Source: JAKANT01 sp035502095
GTDB lineage: Bacteria > Pseudomonadota > Gammaproteobacteria > Burkholderiales > Burkholderiaceae_F
DNA length: 64,000 nucleotides
Direction: 5' to 3'
Assembly: GCA_035502095.1 (NCBI GenBank)
Contig: DATJUX010000008.1
Location: 1 to 64,000, forward strand
Numbering within the stretch: the first letter of the stretch is position 1; each line of letters starts with the position of its first letter. Below, piece by piece: positions 16,560 through 25,510 of this stretch. The notes beneath the pieces are model-generated. The model was not told the DNA's origin and made no database searches. It saw nothing but the letters and a program-made list of their open reading frames with translations. The translations under genes and the position numbers were made by a program.

Positions 16560-17147
16560 ATGAGCGCGAGGCGAGCGATCAAGGGCTTCACCCTGATCGA
16601 AGCGCTGGTCGTGATCGCCATCGCCGCCATCCTGCTCGCGGTCGGTGTGCCGAGCTTCACTTACATGATCGACCGCAACCGCGTTTCCGGCGAGGTCAAC
16701 GAGATGCTTGCCGATGTTGCGCTCACGCGCAGCGAGGCGCTGGCGCGGCGCGGCCGGGTAATCATCTGCCGCAGTTCGGCCCCGACCAGTGCGACCGCCT
16801 CGTGCGATGGCGCGGCGACCGACTGGGACACCGGCTGGATCGTGTTCATCGACGACACGACGACGGGCGTGGCGTTCCAGCGTGACCCGGCGGAACCGGT
16901 AATCCGTGCCTACCTGCGTACGTCGCCGCAGGTGACCATCTCCGCGGCCCCGGCCTTCGCGGGCCTCACCGTCACCTCCGACGGCACGGTTTTCGTGCTC
17001 GACGGCAATCCGCTCAGCTCGCTGGGAGCGGGCGCGGAGCCGCTGCGCATTGATTTCGCCGGCAACGATCCCGGCAACTCGCGTTCGATCTGCATCGCAA
17101 CCACGGGACGGGCACGCATCTCGACCACGTTTGGAGCCTGTGCATGA
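16560..17147 (+). CDS. FimU/FimT-type minor pseudopilin, operon A
   Basis: This 195-residue protein has a nine-residue leader and cleavage site AIKG/FTLIEA with Glu5, followed by the pilin helix (LVVIAIAAILLAVGVPSFTY). The globular GspH domain includes WDTGWIVFIDDTT and C-terminal cysteines (ICIATTGRARISTTFGACA). GGGAGG lies seven bases before ATG 16560. It is the first gene of a fimU-pilV-pilW-pilX-pilY1-pilE operon and overlaps pilV by ATGA. Minor pilins of this set form the tip-priming complex of type IV pili at the inner membrane. Confidence 0.9.
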   Translation: MSARRAIKGFTLIEALVVIAIAAILLAVGVPSFTYMIDRNRVSGEVNEMLADVALTRSEALARRGRVIICRSSAPTSATASCDGAATDWDTGWIVFIDDTTTGVAFQRDPAEPVIRAYLRTSPQVTISAAPAFAGLTVTSDGTVFVLDGNPLSSLGAGAEPLRIDFAGNDPGNSRSICIATTGRARISTTFGACA

Positions 17148-17695
17148 AGCAGCGGATGCCTTTTGGCGGTGGGCGCCGCGCGCGCGGCGTCACCTTGATC
17201 GAAGTACTGGTCACCATGGTAATCGTCGCCGTGGGCCTGCTCGGCCTTGCAGGCATGCAGGTCCGGGGGCTGTCGATCCAGAAAGACGCACACGGCCGCG
17301 CGCTGGCGACGCAGCTGGCGCTCGACATCGCGGACCGGATGCGGTCCAACACCGGCGCGCTCGCCAGCTATACCTTCACGACGCCGTATCCGACCGGTGC
17401 CTATACGGTACCGGCAGGGCCGGATTGCGTGAGCGGGGCCTGCACGGCAGTCCAGCAAGCCCAGTTCGACTTCAGCGAGTGGTTCACGCGTGTACAGGGG
17501 GGGGCGCTGCCCGGAGGCTGGGCGCGTATCGAGCAGGACGCGGCGTCGCCCGCCTGGAAAATCACGCTGATGTGGGCCGAAACCGGCTTTCGGGCCGATC
17601 CGACCGTGCGCGCCGCGTTGGGGAGCAGCTGCCCGCCCGAAACGGCGCCGACACCGCCCGAAGTGGAATGCATCACCCTACGGGTGCAGCCATGA
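17144..17695 (+). CDS. pilV: Type IV pilus minor pilin PilV, operon A
   Basis: This 183-residue protein has cleavage site RARG/VTLIEV after a 15-residue leader. The PilV signature helix is TMVIVAVGLLGLAGMQVRGL, followed by ATQLALDIADRMRSN, which is diagnostic for PilV. Length is normal. It overlaps both neighbours (ATGA with fimU upstream; the stop overlaps pilW). PilV joins the minor-pilin subcomplex that primes pilus assembly and carries PilY1. Confidence 0.92.
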   Translation: MKQRMPFGGGRRARGVTLIEVLVTMVIVAVGLLGLAGMQVRGLSIQKDAHGRALATQLALDIADRMRSNTGALASYTFTTPYPTGAYTVPAGPDCVSGACTAVQQAQFDFSEWFTRVQGGALPGGWARIEQDAASPAWKITLMWAETGFRADPTVRAALGSSCPPETAPTPPEVECITLRVQP

Positions 17696-18510
17696 GAGCT
17701 GCGCTGGTCTTGCGCCGCCAGCGCGGCCGCACGCTGATCGAGCTCCTCGTTGCCATCACGATCGGGATGATGCTTTCGGTCGGGATCCTGAGCATCTACG
17801 GCGCCAATCGGCAGACCTATCGCGCCAGCACGGATCTGCAGCATATGCAAGCCGCCGGACAGCTCGCGCTGGATCGGCTTGCGTACCAGATCCGCATGGC
17901 CGGCTATGGCCAGATTGTGGGCGACTTCACGACCGTATCGACCCCGACGAGTTTCACCGGCAATCCGCTCTGGGCCTGTTCCGGCGGCTTCAACAGTCCG
18001 GTCGACCCGAGCCAGACACCGGCTTGCACGGGCGATGCGACACAGCCGGACGCCGTTCAGATCCGCTACCAGGTCGAAAATGCGGCGGTGGCCGGGTCGG
18101 GTGAAAGTCGCGATTGCCTCGGATTCGCGGTGCCGGTGGACGGCACCGGCGTGCGCACAGCGCAGAACCGGTTTTATATCGCCACTTCCAACGGCGTGCC
18201 GACGCTGATGTGTGCCGGCAACAGCCTGGCGCCCGCGCCGCTCATTCCAAATGTCGAGGACCTGCAGGTTCGGCTGCGCGTGGGGGACCCGTTCTCGCGC
18301 GCCCAACAGGTGGTCGATCCCGCTGGGTTCACCGACTGGGGCCGCGTCATCGGCGTCGAGTTGTGCGTGCAGGTTGTTTCCGAGAATTTGGGCGAGAACA
18401 CGCAAGCCACGCAGACGGGCACGTCATGCCGCGGGGGTGCTTTCCCAGCCGACGGCCGGCTGCGCCGCACGTTCACGCAGGCGATCACGCTGCGCAACCG
18501 CATCCTGTGA
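17692..18510 (+). CDS. pilW: Type IV pilus minor pilin PilW, operon A
   Basis: This 272-residue protein has the PilW pattern: RTLIELLVAITIGMMLSVGI, then AAGQLALDRLAYQIRMAGY. Cleavage would fall after Gly12, with Arg at mature position 1 instead of Phe, Leu or Met. Glu remains at position 5. An Arg in that place is unusual and could affect processing or methylation. The C-terminus RRTFTQAITLRNRIL is typical. The start ATG at 17692 overlaps the pilV stop. Confidence 0.9.
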   Translation: MRAALVLRRQRGRTLIELLVAITIGMMLSVGILSIYGANRQTYRASTDLQHMQAAGQLALDRLAYQIRMAGYGQIVGDFTTVSTPTSFTGNPLWACSGGFNSPVDPSQTPACTGDATQPDAVQIRYQVENAAVAGSGESRDCLGFAVPVDGTGVRTAQNRFYIATSNGVPTLMCAGNSLAPAPLIPNVEDLQVRLRVGDPFSRAQQVVDPAGFTDWGRVIGVELCVQVVSENLGENTQATQTGTSCRGGAFPADGRLRRTFTQAITLRNRIL

Positions 18511-18518
18511 GGAATCCC

Positions 18519-19037
18519 ATGCGGAATACCCAGGCCATGGCCAGGCAGATCGGCGTCGTGCTGCCGTTGGCCCTCGTGATGCTCGTCATGGTGACCCTGA
18601 TCGCCGTCGTCGCCTTGCGGGGTGTCACGTCCGAAGAACGCATCTCGGCGAACCTGCGCGCTTCTTCGGTCGCGTTCGAACAATCCGAACTGGCCCTGCG
18701 CTACTGCGAGAACATCGCGCTTACGGGCGGGCCGCCGCTCGACGCCGCACGCATCGATTCCACCTCCACCACCGGGCTGGCGTGGCGCGACCCGAACAGT
18801 TGGCTCCCCAGCTTCCCGCAGTTGCAGCAACCCCCTGCTGCGCAATATCTGGATCCGGCGCGCCCCGTGTCGGCGCCCGCGTGCCTGATCGAAGCCGTGC
18901 GCGCGCCATTCGATCCCACCGTCACGTCCACGCGGGTCGACAACTCGGCCTTCACCGTCACCGCGCACGGTTTCGGAGACACGAACGCGGGGTTCCGCGC
19001 AACCGTGCAATCCCAGTTGCGGCCGCCGCCGCTGTGA
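18519..19037 (+). CDS. pilX: Type IV pilus minor protein PilX, operon A
   Basis: This 172-residue protein has the PilX N-terminal pattern: ARQIGVVLPLALVMLVMVTL, then SEERISANLRASSVAFEQSE, continuing LALRYCE. It lacks a standard Glu5 prepilin motif, as often in PilX. The ribosome binding site GAGGA precedes ATG 18519. It lies between pilW and pilY1 in operon A. The two cysteines, Cys in the ALRYCE helix and Cys near residue 124, may form the C-terminal disulfide loop known in the family. Confidence 0.87.
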   Translation: MRNTQAMARQIGVVLPLALVMLVMVTLIAVVALRGVTSEERISANLRASSVAFEQSELALRYCENIALTGGPPLDAARIDSTSTTGLAWRDPNSWLPSFPQLQQPPAAQYLDPARPVSAPACLIEAVRAPFDPTVTSTRVDNSAFTVTAHGFGDTNAGFRATVQSQLRPPPL

Positions 19038-19056
19038 CCTGCTGCAGGTGAAAAGA

Positions 19057-22000
19057 ATGCGATCGAACCCACGTCGCCTGAGTCACGTCCTGCGCGGCCT
19101 CCTCGCCGCACAGGCGCTTGGCATCTTCGCCGTCACGGCGCTCGCGCCGACGACGGTGCGCGCAGCGCCGATCACGCCCCCCGCGTCGCTCGCGCAGACG
19201 CCGCTCTTCGTGCAGTCGCCGCCGGCGCCGAACGTCTTCATCACCATCGACAACTCCGGCTCGATGGTGGAGGAGGTGCTTCCCGACCCGACCGACGGCA
19301 CGCTGCCGACGCGGATGTTTCCGATCACGCTGCGGTCGCCTTACAACTCCACCGGCGACGGGCAGCCGACCACGAACCTGACCGGCACGGCGCTGAAGTT
19401 CGTGGGCTTCAGCCACCACATCAACGTCGCCAGCATGCGGGCCGCGGGCCAGAACCTGCTCTATTACGACCCGCGGATCCGGTATCGTCCATGGAAGACC
19501 GCCGACACGGCCGGCAATTTCTTCTCCTACCCGGAAGCGGCCGACCCGGCGAGCGGTGCTACGACCGCGCTCTACAACCCGTTCTTTCCGTCGCGCGGAG
19601 GCCTGAACCTTGCCGCGAATTCGATCGCGCTCAGCAACTACACCGTGCTGGAAAACGTCGCGACCGCGGGCACTGGCACCTACACCGCGCGGTTCGATGC
19701 GACCAACCCGACTTCGGCGTTGGTGGCATTCGCGCTCTACTACAACTTCGATACCACCCTTCCGAACTGCAATACGTCGAGTCCCGCGGCAAGCGCTGCC
19801 GATCTGAATTGTTACCAGCGCGTCGAGATCAAGCCGAGCGTCGGCATGTACACCATCCCGGCCGGCAACCAGCGCGGCCAGGCGGACGAACCGGGGTGCG
19901 CCTTGTCCGGTGCGGTGATGCAGTGCGACTACAACTCGGAATTCAAGAATTTCGCGAACTGGTTCACGTACTACCGAGCGCGCACCCTGCTCGCGCGCGG
20001 CGCGGTGGGCAACGCAGTGGCCGACCTTGGCGCCGGCTTCCGCATCGGCCTCGGTCTGATCAACCCGACGGCGAACAGCACTGGCCCGGCGGACGGCTAC
20101 AGCTCGACCACCGTCCGCCTCGGCGTGCGCGATTTCAGCGGTGTCAACGTGCAGCCGTTCTTCAACCTGCTGCAGAACCACGACGTGGCGGGCAGCACGC
20201 CGTCAGGGAGCGCCCTGATGGAGGTCGGCAACTATTTCGACTGGAAGACCACCGGCGGCAGCCCGGTCGCCACGGGACCCTGGTCGAACGACCCGGGATC
20301 CGGACTGACTCAATTTGCTTCCTGCCGCCAGAGCTATCACGTCTACTCGACCGACGGCTACTGGAACGAAAACGCCGACGCCCTGTTCAACGGGCTGGCC
20401 GCTCCCGCACAAAACGCCGATTCGACCATGTATCCGCCGGCGGCGCAGCCGCCGATCTGTCGCGACACGGCCGCACCTACCGGCCAGCCGACCTGCTTCC
20501 GCTACGACCCAACCGCGACCGGTGCGCTGAGCGGCCCAGCCTTCAACTCATTCGGGCCGCCCGGACCGAACAACCTCGGTAACCCGAACAACCGGCGCTT
20601 CCCCAGCCCGCAACCGGAAACGCTGGCGGATATCGCGATGTACTTCTGGTACCGCGATTTGCAGCCCGGGATGCCTAACACCGTGGCGCCGAGCAGTGCC
20701 GATCCCGCCTTCTGGCAGCACCTCTCGCTGATGGCGATTGCGTTGGCGTTCACCGGGACCGTCACCAGCCAGGGCGACACGTTCCTGAACAACCTCGACT
20801 CGGGCGCGATCGATCCGTCCACGGGCCAGCCCTACGCCTGGCCTATCCGTCCGGGGCAGCCCAACGGAAACCTTCCCCAGACCGCGGACGATCTGTGGCA
20901 CGCCGCCGTCAACAGCCGCGGCCGGTTCCTCACCGCCAACAATCCGGCGAACCTGTCCACGCAATTGCAAGCCGCGTTGAACGAGATCCGCTCGCGAGCC
21001 GCGGTCGGTGCCGCAGCCGCATCCAGCACGGCGTTCCTCGACACGGGCAACGGCGTCTTCACGTCCGAGATTTCGCAGGGGACATGGAGCGGCAACGTGT
21101 ATCGCCGCGAAATCGACACCACCACGATGCAGTTCAAGACGACGGACGCGAGCGGCAACCCGCTGCCGCTCGATGCCAATGGCGTGCCGTACGAGTGGCG
21201 GGCTTCCGACCAGCTCGCGGTGCCGACATCGCGCCCGATCTACACGATGCGGTATGGCTCGACGGCGCGCGACGCACTGGTCCAGTTCGTCCCCAACAAC
21301 GGAACGCTGGGCGTCGACCCGACGCAGATGGCGGACCTGACGGCTACCCAGGGGTCGGCGACGAACGTGATCAACTACCTGCGTGGCGACCGGACGCAGG
21401 AGCTCAGCGCGGTGCCCGCCGGGCCTTTCCGCGATCGTCCGCGCCTGACTTCGGGCGTTCCCGGCAGCCTCAACGACGTGTTCGGCACGTTCGCCAACTC
21501 CTCGCCGATCTACGTGCAGGCCGACGACTTCGGATACGACTTCCTGCCGACGACGGTGCCCGGGCAGTCTACGTATCTGGCCTTCCTGCGCGCCAATCAG
21601 GGCAGCGGCACGACGCCGGGCCGGCAGGCGACGCTGTGGACCGGGTCGAACGAGGGCATGTTCCACGCGTTCAATGCCGACACGGGTGCCGAGCTGTTCG
21701 CTTACGTGCCGCGCGCCGCGGTCCCGAATCTCCAGCTTCTCGTCGACCCGAAATACACGCATCGCTACATCGTCGACGGTGTGCCGGCGGTCGGCGACGC
21801 CTTCATCGGTCCGCCGGGAGGCGGACCGGCAGCCTGGCGCACGGTCGTGGTGTCGTCGCTCGGCGCCGGCGGCCGGGCGCTGTTTGCAGTGGATGCGACC
21901 AACCCGGCCAACCTGGCGACGGCCGGCGCCAACAACGTGTACTGGGAGATCGGCCAGCAGTCGATGTCGGCCGCCAACTTCAACCTGCTCGGTTCGACCC

Positions 22001-23100
22001 TCGGCCCGGCGATCATCGCGTTCGCCAAGGACAACACGCTCACGGCCGGCGGTCGCTGGGTCGCGATCTTCGCCAACGGTCCGGCGAGCAATGCGCAACG
22101 CGCCGCGCTGTTCGTCGTCGATCTGCAGAGCGGCTCGGTGCTGAGCGTGCTCGACACGGGCAGCGGCGACGTGAACAACCCGAACGGCCTCTCGACGCCG
22201 GCCCCGCTCTACGACGTCAACCGGCAGCTGGTGGCCGTGTACGCCGGCGATCTGCTCGGCAACGTCTGGAAGTTCGACTTCAGCGGGAACAATCCGAGCA
22301 CCTGGAACGTCGCCTTCGGCACCAACCCGCTCTTCACGACGCGCAGCCCTGCCAACGTCGGCCCGGCCACTTCACGCGACCAGCCGCAGCCGATCTTTGC
22401 CAAGCCGCTGCTGCGACGCCATCCCGACGGCGGGGTCATGGTTCTGTTCGGCACGGGCAAGCTCTTCGAGCCCGGCGATCGCGAGAATTCGGACGTGCAA
22501 TCGTTCTACGGTGTCTGGGACCAGCCGAGTGCAACCACGGGACTGACCGGCAACTTCCGCACCAACGGAACTCTGGTCCAGCAGGCGATCACCAGCATGT
22601 CGGGCACGCCGGCCATGTACTTCATGACCAATCTCGGCGTGACCTACAGCGCCGGCCAGCTCGGCTGGTTCTTCGATCTCGGCGTGACCTACAGCGCCGA
22701 CGCCAATGCCGTCGACACCAGCACCGCGAACCAGATCACGCCGCGCGAGCGTGTGATCGTCCCCGCGATCTCGGTCGGCGATAACATGTTCGTACAGTCG
22801 TTCGTGCCGTCGATCGACTCGTGCGACACGGCCGGCGTCTCGTTCCTTTATGGCCTGAACTTCCTGACCGGCGGTTTCCTCGGCACCGGCAGCTTCAACA
22901 ACGTCGACAACACGGGCGCGATCTCGATGCCGGGCTCGTTGGGTATGCTGCCCTTCCTCGAGCGCCTGGCGGCGGGCGAAAACCCGAACGACCGGACGGG
23001 GCGCCTCTTCTCGATCGATCTGAGTGGCGGGTTGTCCAATCAGCAATTCAACGTGGGCGGTCTTGGCGCGTTCCGCACCTGGCGTCAGCTCCTCGACTGA
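19057..23100 (+). CDS. pilY1: Type IV pilus tip adhesin/assembly factor PilY1, paralogue A
   Basis: PilY1 sits at the pilus tip, acts in adhesion and mechanosensing and counters retraction. This 1347-residue protein has a signal peptide, then a von Willebrand A-like domain with MIDAS motif D65-N-S-G-S-M. The C-terminal half is the PilY1 beta-propeller (QATLWTGSNEGMFHAFNADT, AYVPRAAVPNLQLL, GDLLGNVWKFDFSG). ATG 19057 is preferred over GTG 19048 because AGGTG is then well spaced. The propeller loop that binds calcium in Pseudomonas PilY1 is degenerate here (D-V-N-R-Q-L-V-A-V, 22213-22239). A 24-base direct repeat near the C-terminus inserts extra residues. Confidence 0.93.
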   Translation: MRSNPRRLSHVLRGLLAAQALGIFAVTALAPTTVRAAPITPPASLAQTPLFVQSPPAPNVFITIDNSGSMVEEVLPDPTDGTLPTRMFPITLRSPYNSTGDGQPTTNLTGTALKFVGFSHHINVASMRAAGQNLLYYDPRIRYRPWKTADTAGNFFSYPEAADPASGATTALYNPFFPSRGGLNLAANSIALSNYTVLENVATAGTGTYTARFDATNPTSALVAFALYYNFDTTLPNCNTSSPAASAADLNCYQRVEIKPSVGMYTIPAGNQRGQADEPGCALSGAVMQCDYNSEFKNFANWFTYYRARTLLARGAVGNAVADLGAGFRIGLGLINPTANSTGPADGYSSTTVRLGVRDFSGVNVQPFFNLLQNHDVAGSTPSGSALMEVGNYFDWKTTGGSPVATGPWSNDPGSGLTQFASCRQSYHVYSTDGYWNENADALFNGLAAPAQNADSTMYPPAAQPPICRDTAAPTGQPTCFRYDPTATGALSGPAFNSFGPPGPNNLGNPNNRRFPSPQPETLADIAMYFWYRDLQPGMPNTVAPSSADPAFWQHLSLMAIALAFTGTVTSQGDTFLNNLDSGAIDPSTGQPYAWPIRPGQPNGNLPQTADDLWHAAVNSRGRFLTANNPANLSTQLQAALNEIRSRAAVGAAAASSTAFLDTGNGVFTSEISQGTWSGNVYRREIDTTTMQFKTTDASGNPLPLDANGVPYEWRASDQLAVPTSRPIYTMRYGSTARDALVQFVPNNGTLGVDPTQMADLTATQGSATNVINYLRGDRTQELSAVPAGPFRDRPRLTSGVPGSLNDVFGTFANSSPIYVQADDFGYDFLPTTVPGQSTYLAFLRANQGSGTTPGRQATLWTGSNEGMFHAFNADTGAELFAYVPRAAVPNLQLLVDPKYTHRYIVDGVPAVGDAFIGPPGGGPAAWRTVVVSSLGAGGRALFAVDATNPANLATAGANNVYWEIGQQSMSAANFNLLGSTLGPAIIAFAKDNTLTAGGRWVAIFANGPASNAQRAALFVVDLQSGSVLSVLDTGSGDVNNPNGLSTPAPLYDVNRQLVAVYAGDLLGNVWKFDFSGNNPSTWNVAFGTNPLFTTRSPANVGPATSRDQPQPIFAKPLLRRHPDGGVMVLFGTGKLFEPGDRENSDVQSFYGVWDQPSATTGLTGNFRTNGTLVQQAITSMSGTPAMYFMTNLGVTYSAGQLGWFFDLGVTYSADANAVDTSTANQITPRERVIVPAISVGDNMFVQSFVPSIDSCDTAGVSFLYGLNFLTGGFLGTGSFNNVDNTGAISMPGSLGMLPFLERLAAGENPNDRTGRLFSIDLSGGLSNQQFNVGGLGAFRTWRQLLD
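22631..22699 (+). repeat. 24-base direct repeat inside pilY1-A
   Basis: The same 24 bases occur at 22631-22654 and 22676-22699, 45 bases apart and in frame, so LGVTYSA is encoded twice on either side of a GWFFD segment. The second copy is followed by unrelated sequence. It looks like a small in-frame duplication. Confidence 0.85.
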
Positions 23101-23111
23101 GGCCGGTTCGG

Positions 23112-23570
23112 ATGAACGCAAGACCAAGGACGCACGGTTTCACGCTGATCGAAGTACTGGTGGCGATCGCGATCATCGGCATCCTCGCCGCGATCGCGAT
23201 TCCGGCGTACACGTCGTACATCCAGCGTGCAAACCGGGTGGACGCGCGCAAGACGCTGCTCGAGGCCGCCGCATTCCTGCAGCGCTGCTTCTCGCAGAAC
23301 AACGACTACAGCTGCGCGCCGGCGGCGCCAGGGGCGATGGTGGCGCCGTTCAGCCAGTCGCCCGACGCACCCGCCTCCGCCAAGTACAACATCACCGTCT
23401 CCGCCGGGGGCGGCGTCGGCTCGACCAGCTACACGCTGCAGGCAACCCCGACCGGCAACATGGCCGGCGACGAGTGCGGCGCCTTCACGCTGAACAACGC
23501 CGGCGTACGTGACATCAACCCGAGTCCTGCCACGTCGGGACGGACCGCCTCCGACTGTTGGGGCCGATAG
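23112..23570 (+). CDS. pilE: Type IV pilin-like protein PilE, operon A
   Basis: This 152-residue protein has leader MNARPRTHG and cleavage before FTLIEV, then the pilin helix LVAIAIIGILAAIAIPAYTS, continuing YIQRANRVDAR. It matches the PilE minor-pilin family that ends fimU-pilVWXY1E operons. A C-terminal DSL-type cysteine pair is present (DECGAFTLNNAG, then SDCWGR). It starts 11 bases after pilY1-A, and a strong terminator follows, closing operon A. Confidence 0.92.
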   Translation: MNARPRTHGFTLIEVLVAIAIIGILAAIAIPAYTSYIQRANRVDARKTLLEAAAFLQRCFSQNNDYSCAPAAPGAMVAPFSQSPDAPASAKYNITVSAGGGVGSTSYTLQATPTGNMAGDECGAFTLNNAGVRDINPSPATSGRTASDCWGR

Positions 23571-23605
23571 CAGACCCTGCTCCCGCCCTTGCGATCAGCC
23601 GAATA

Positions 23606-23630
23606 GCCGCGCTTCGCGCGGCTTTTCTTT
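23606..23630 (+). terminator. Terminator of pilus operon A
   Basis: GCCGCGC (23606-23612) and GCGCGGC (23616-23622) pair perfectly around TTC, followed by TTTTCTTTT. It lies 36 bases after pilE-A. Confidence 0.88.
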
Positions 23631-23691
23631 TGGCCATCCCGCATAAAGGTATCAAGCCCGCGTGTCGTAATGCCCGGTTGAGGCATTCGAC

Positions 23692-24261
23692 ATGTGGTCA
23701 ATCCATCCTGCAACGCGCACACGCGGATCGTCGCTGGTCGAGACGCTGGTTGCGACGTCGCTCGGCCTGCTCGCGCTCGTGATGTCGACCAATTCCGTGC
23801 TCGCGGTGGTCGTGGGTGAAGGCCATGCGGGCACGGCACGGGCGCTGATGCGAAGCGTGGAGTTCGCGCGCAGCGAGGCCGCTCAGCGGAGCAGCCCGGT
23901 CGCGATCTGCGGGCTCGACCCGCGCGACATCGATGCACCGGCCGGACAGGTACGGTGTCTGCCGCCCGGCTCCCCCTGGCAGGCCGGGTGGATCGTCTTC
24001 GGCGACGCCAATCTGAACGGCGAACTGGACGACGGCGAGGCGGTGCTGCAAGTCAATCGCGGGTCGGATCTGGTCGTGTATCCGCAAGATGATCTCGCAG
24101 CGACGCCGCTCTCGTTCAGGCCGATCGGCACGCTGGCGAGCGCCACGCCGCGCCGCCTGCTCGTCGGCCGCGATGCTGCGCAGTCGGCGTCGACACAGGC
24201 GGTGTGTGTCGCCATCGACGGCTTCGTCCGCGTACTGCCGGCCGCGACTACCTGCCAGTGA
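23692..24261 (+). CDS. Divergent GspH/FimT-like pseudopilin
   Basis: This 189-residue protein has the prepilin site RTRG/SSLVETL with Glu5 but Ser rather than a hydrophobic residue at position 1. It then has a hydrophobic helix (VATSLGLLALVMSTNSVLAV) that is less pilin-like than its neighbours. The globular part contains WQAGWIVFGDANLNGELDDG, the FimT/GspH loop. It stands alone between the operon A terminator and the operon B promoter region. It is probably a minor pilin, but the weak helix and leader make it the most diverged of the four FimT-type proteins here. Confidence 0.75.
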   Translation: MWSIHPATRTRGSSLVETLVATSLGLLALVMSTNSVLAVVVGEGHAGTARALMRSVEFARSEAAQRSSPVAICGLDPRDIDAPAGQVRCLPPGSPWQAGWIVFGDANLNGELDDGEAVLQVNRGSDLVVYPQDDLAATPLSFRPIGTLASATPRRLLVGRDAAQSASTQAVCVAIDGFVRVLPAATTCQ

Positions 24262-24290
24262 AAAAGGGCCCTATCGCGGCCTAGATCCGC

Positions 24291-24348
24291 CGGTCGGTCT
24301 AATCCGACCGCTCGCCGCGTAAGCAATGTAACCGTTTATCGGCCGATA
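24291..24348. promoter_or_regulatory. Two palindromes upstream of pilus operon B
   Basis: CGGTCGG (24291-24297) and CCGACCG (24304-24310) form an inverted repeat around TCTAAT. A second perfect palindrome, TATCGGCCGATA, spans 24337-24348. The bases ACCGTTTATC at 24331-24340 resemble the Pseudomonas AlgR recognition sequence. All lie between the lone pseudopilin gene and operon B. Role as operator is inferred. Confidence 0.4.
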
Positions 24349-24443
24349 GCGGCCTGCGGCTCTTTCCTAACTTAAGGCTTACGGCTGGCTGACCGAATCA
24401 CGGTCGCGGCCGTCGTCGTTTCCGCGCCTGGAAGGGGTCTCCT

Positions 24444-25049
24444 GTGAAAGCAGCGAATCACTTGTGTCTGAGCAGCGCCGCGCAGCTTCGCGCGTCTGGC
24501 TTCTCTCTGATCGAGCTGCTGGTCGTGCTCGCCATCGCCGCGGTCCTGCTCGGCATCGGCGTGCCGAACATGCAGCAATACATCGTTAGCAGCCGGCTGT
24601 CCGGGGCATCCAACGATTTCTTCAGCGCGCTGAACGTTGCGCGCAGCGAGGCCGTGCGGCGCGGAGTCCAGGTCACGCTCGCCACCAACGGCAGCGCCGG
24701 CTCGCGCGACTTCACGAGCGGCTGGACGATGTTCGTCGATACCAACGCCGACGGTGCGCTGACCGCGGGCGAAGAAGTGCTGCGCGTCGGCGCCGCGCTC
24801 GATGCTCCGATGACGATCTTCGGCAGCGCCAACTTCGGCAGCTTCATCGCCTTCGATGCCACCGGACGGCTGACTACCGGCGGCGGCAGTTTCGTGATCT
24901 GCCATGGCACGAGCCTCGTCGTCGACGGCATCGCGCGCGCACGCGCGGTCGTGATCAACAGCGCCGGGCGCGTGCGGGCCGGCGTCATGAACAGCGCCAA
25001 CGTGCCGGTCACCGACACCGGCGCGGTCCCGAGCTGCAACAACACCTAG
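24444..25049 (+). CDS. FimU/FimT-type minor pseudopilin, operon B
   Basis: This 201-residue protein has a 19-residue leader and cleavage RASG/FSLIELL with Glu5, then VVLAIAAVLLGIGVPNMQQY. The globular GspH domain shows FTSGWTMFVDTNADGALTAG. The start is a GTG at 24444. It is the first gene of a second fimU-pilV-pilW-pilX-pilY1-pilE operon and ends just before pilV-B. It is clearly paralogous to the operon A gene but differs over most of its globular part. Confidence 0.88.
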   Translation: MKAANHLCLSSAAQLRASGFSLIELLVVLAIAAVLLGIGVPNMQQYIVSSRLSGASNDFFSALNVARSEAVRRGVQVTLATNGSAGSRDFTSGWTMFVDTNADGALTAGEEVLRVGAALDAPMTIFGSANFGSFIAFDATGRLTTGGGSFVICHGTSLVVDGIARARAVVINSAGRVRAGVMNSANVPVTDTGAVPSCNNT

Positions 25050-25063
25050 GCGGAGTGATTCGA

Positions 25064-25510
25064 ATGCTCAAGCGAAACGCACGGGGGAGCACGCGGCAGC
25101 GCGGGCTCTCCATGATCGAGGTGCTGGTGGCGATCGTCATCATCAGCCTCGGCCTCCTCGGCATGGCGGGACTGCAGGCGGCCAGCTTGCGGGGCAGCCA
25201 GGGCGCGGTTTATCGCTCCCAGGCGATGCAGTTCGCCGCCGACATGGCCGAGCGCATGCGCGGCAATCTCGGCGACGCCCGCAACTACGCGATCGCGCTC
25301 GGCGACCCGGTCCCGACCGGCACCACCGTGACCGACCTCGACCGCGCCGACTGGCTGGCCCGACTGGCGACGCTTCCGGCCGGCACCGGAGCGATCGCCG
25401 TCGATACCGTCAACAACGTCGTCTCGATCACGGTGCAGTGGGACGACTCGCGCGCGGGCGGAGACGCCCAGTCGCAATACACGCTGGTGACCCGCGTATG
25501 GAACAACTGA
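25064..25510 (+). CDS. pilV: Type IV pilus minor pilin PilV, operon B
   Basis: This 148-residue PilV has cleavage site RQRG/LSMIEV and the signature VAIVIISLGLLGMAGLQAAS followed by QFAADMAERMRGNLG. ATG 25064 is preferred over GTG 25055 because CGGAGTG then sits at good distance. It is shorter than the operon A copy. Its 3' end overlaps pilW-B by 13 bases, so the two are coupled. Confidence 0.9.
   Translation: MLKRNARGSTRQRGLSMIEVLVAIVIISLGLLGMAGLQAASLRGSQGAVYRSQAMQFAADMAERMRGNLGDARNYAIALGDPVPTGTTVTDLDRADWLARLATLPAGTGAIAVDTVNNVVSITVQWDDSRAGGDAQSQYTLVTRVWNN

Noticed and set aside
20548..22098. 516-residue minus-strand open frame
   Set aside because: Shadow of pilY1-A in high-GC sequence.
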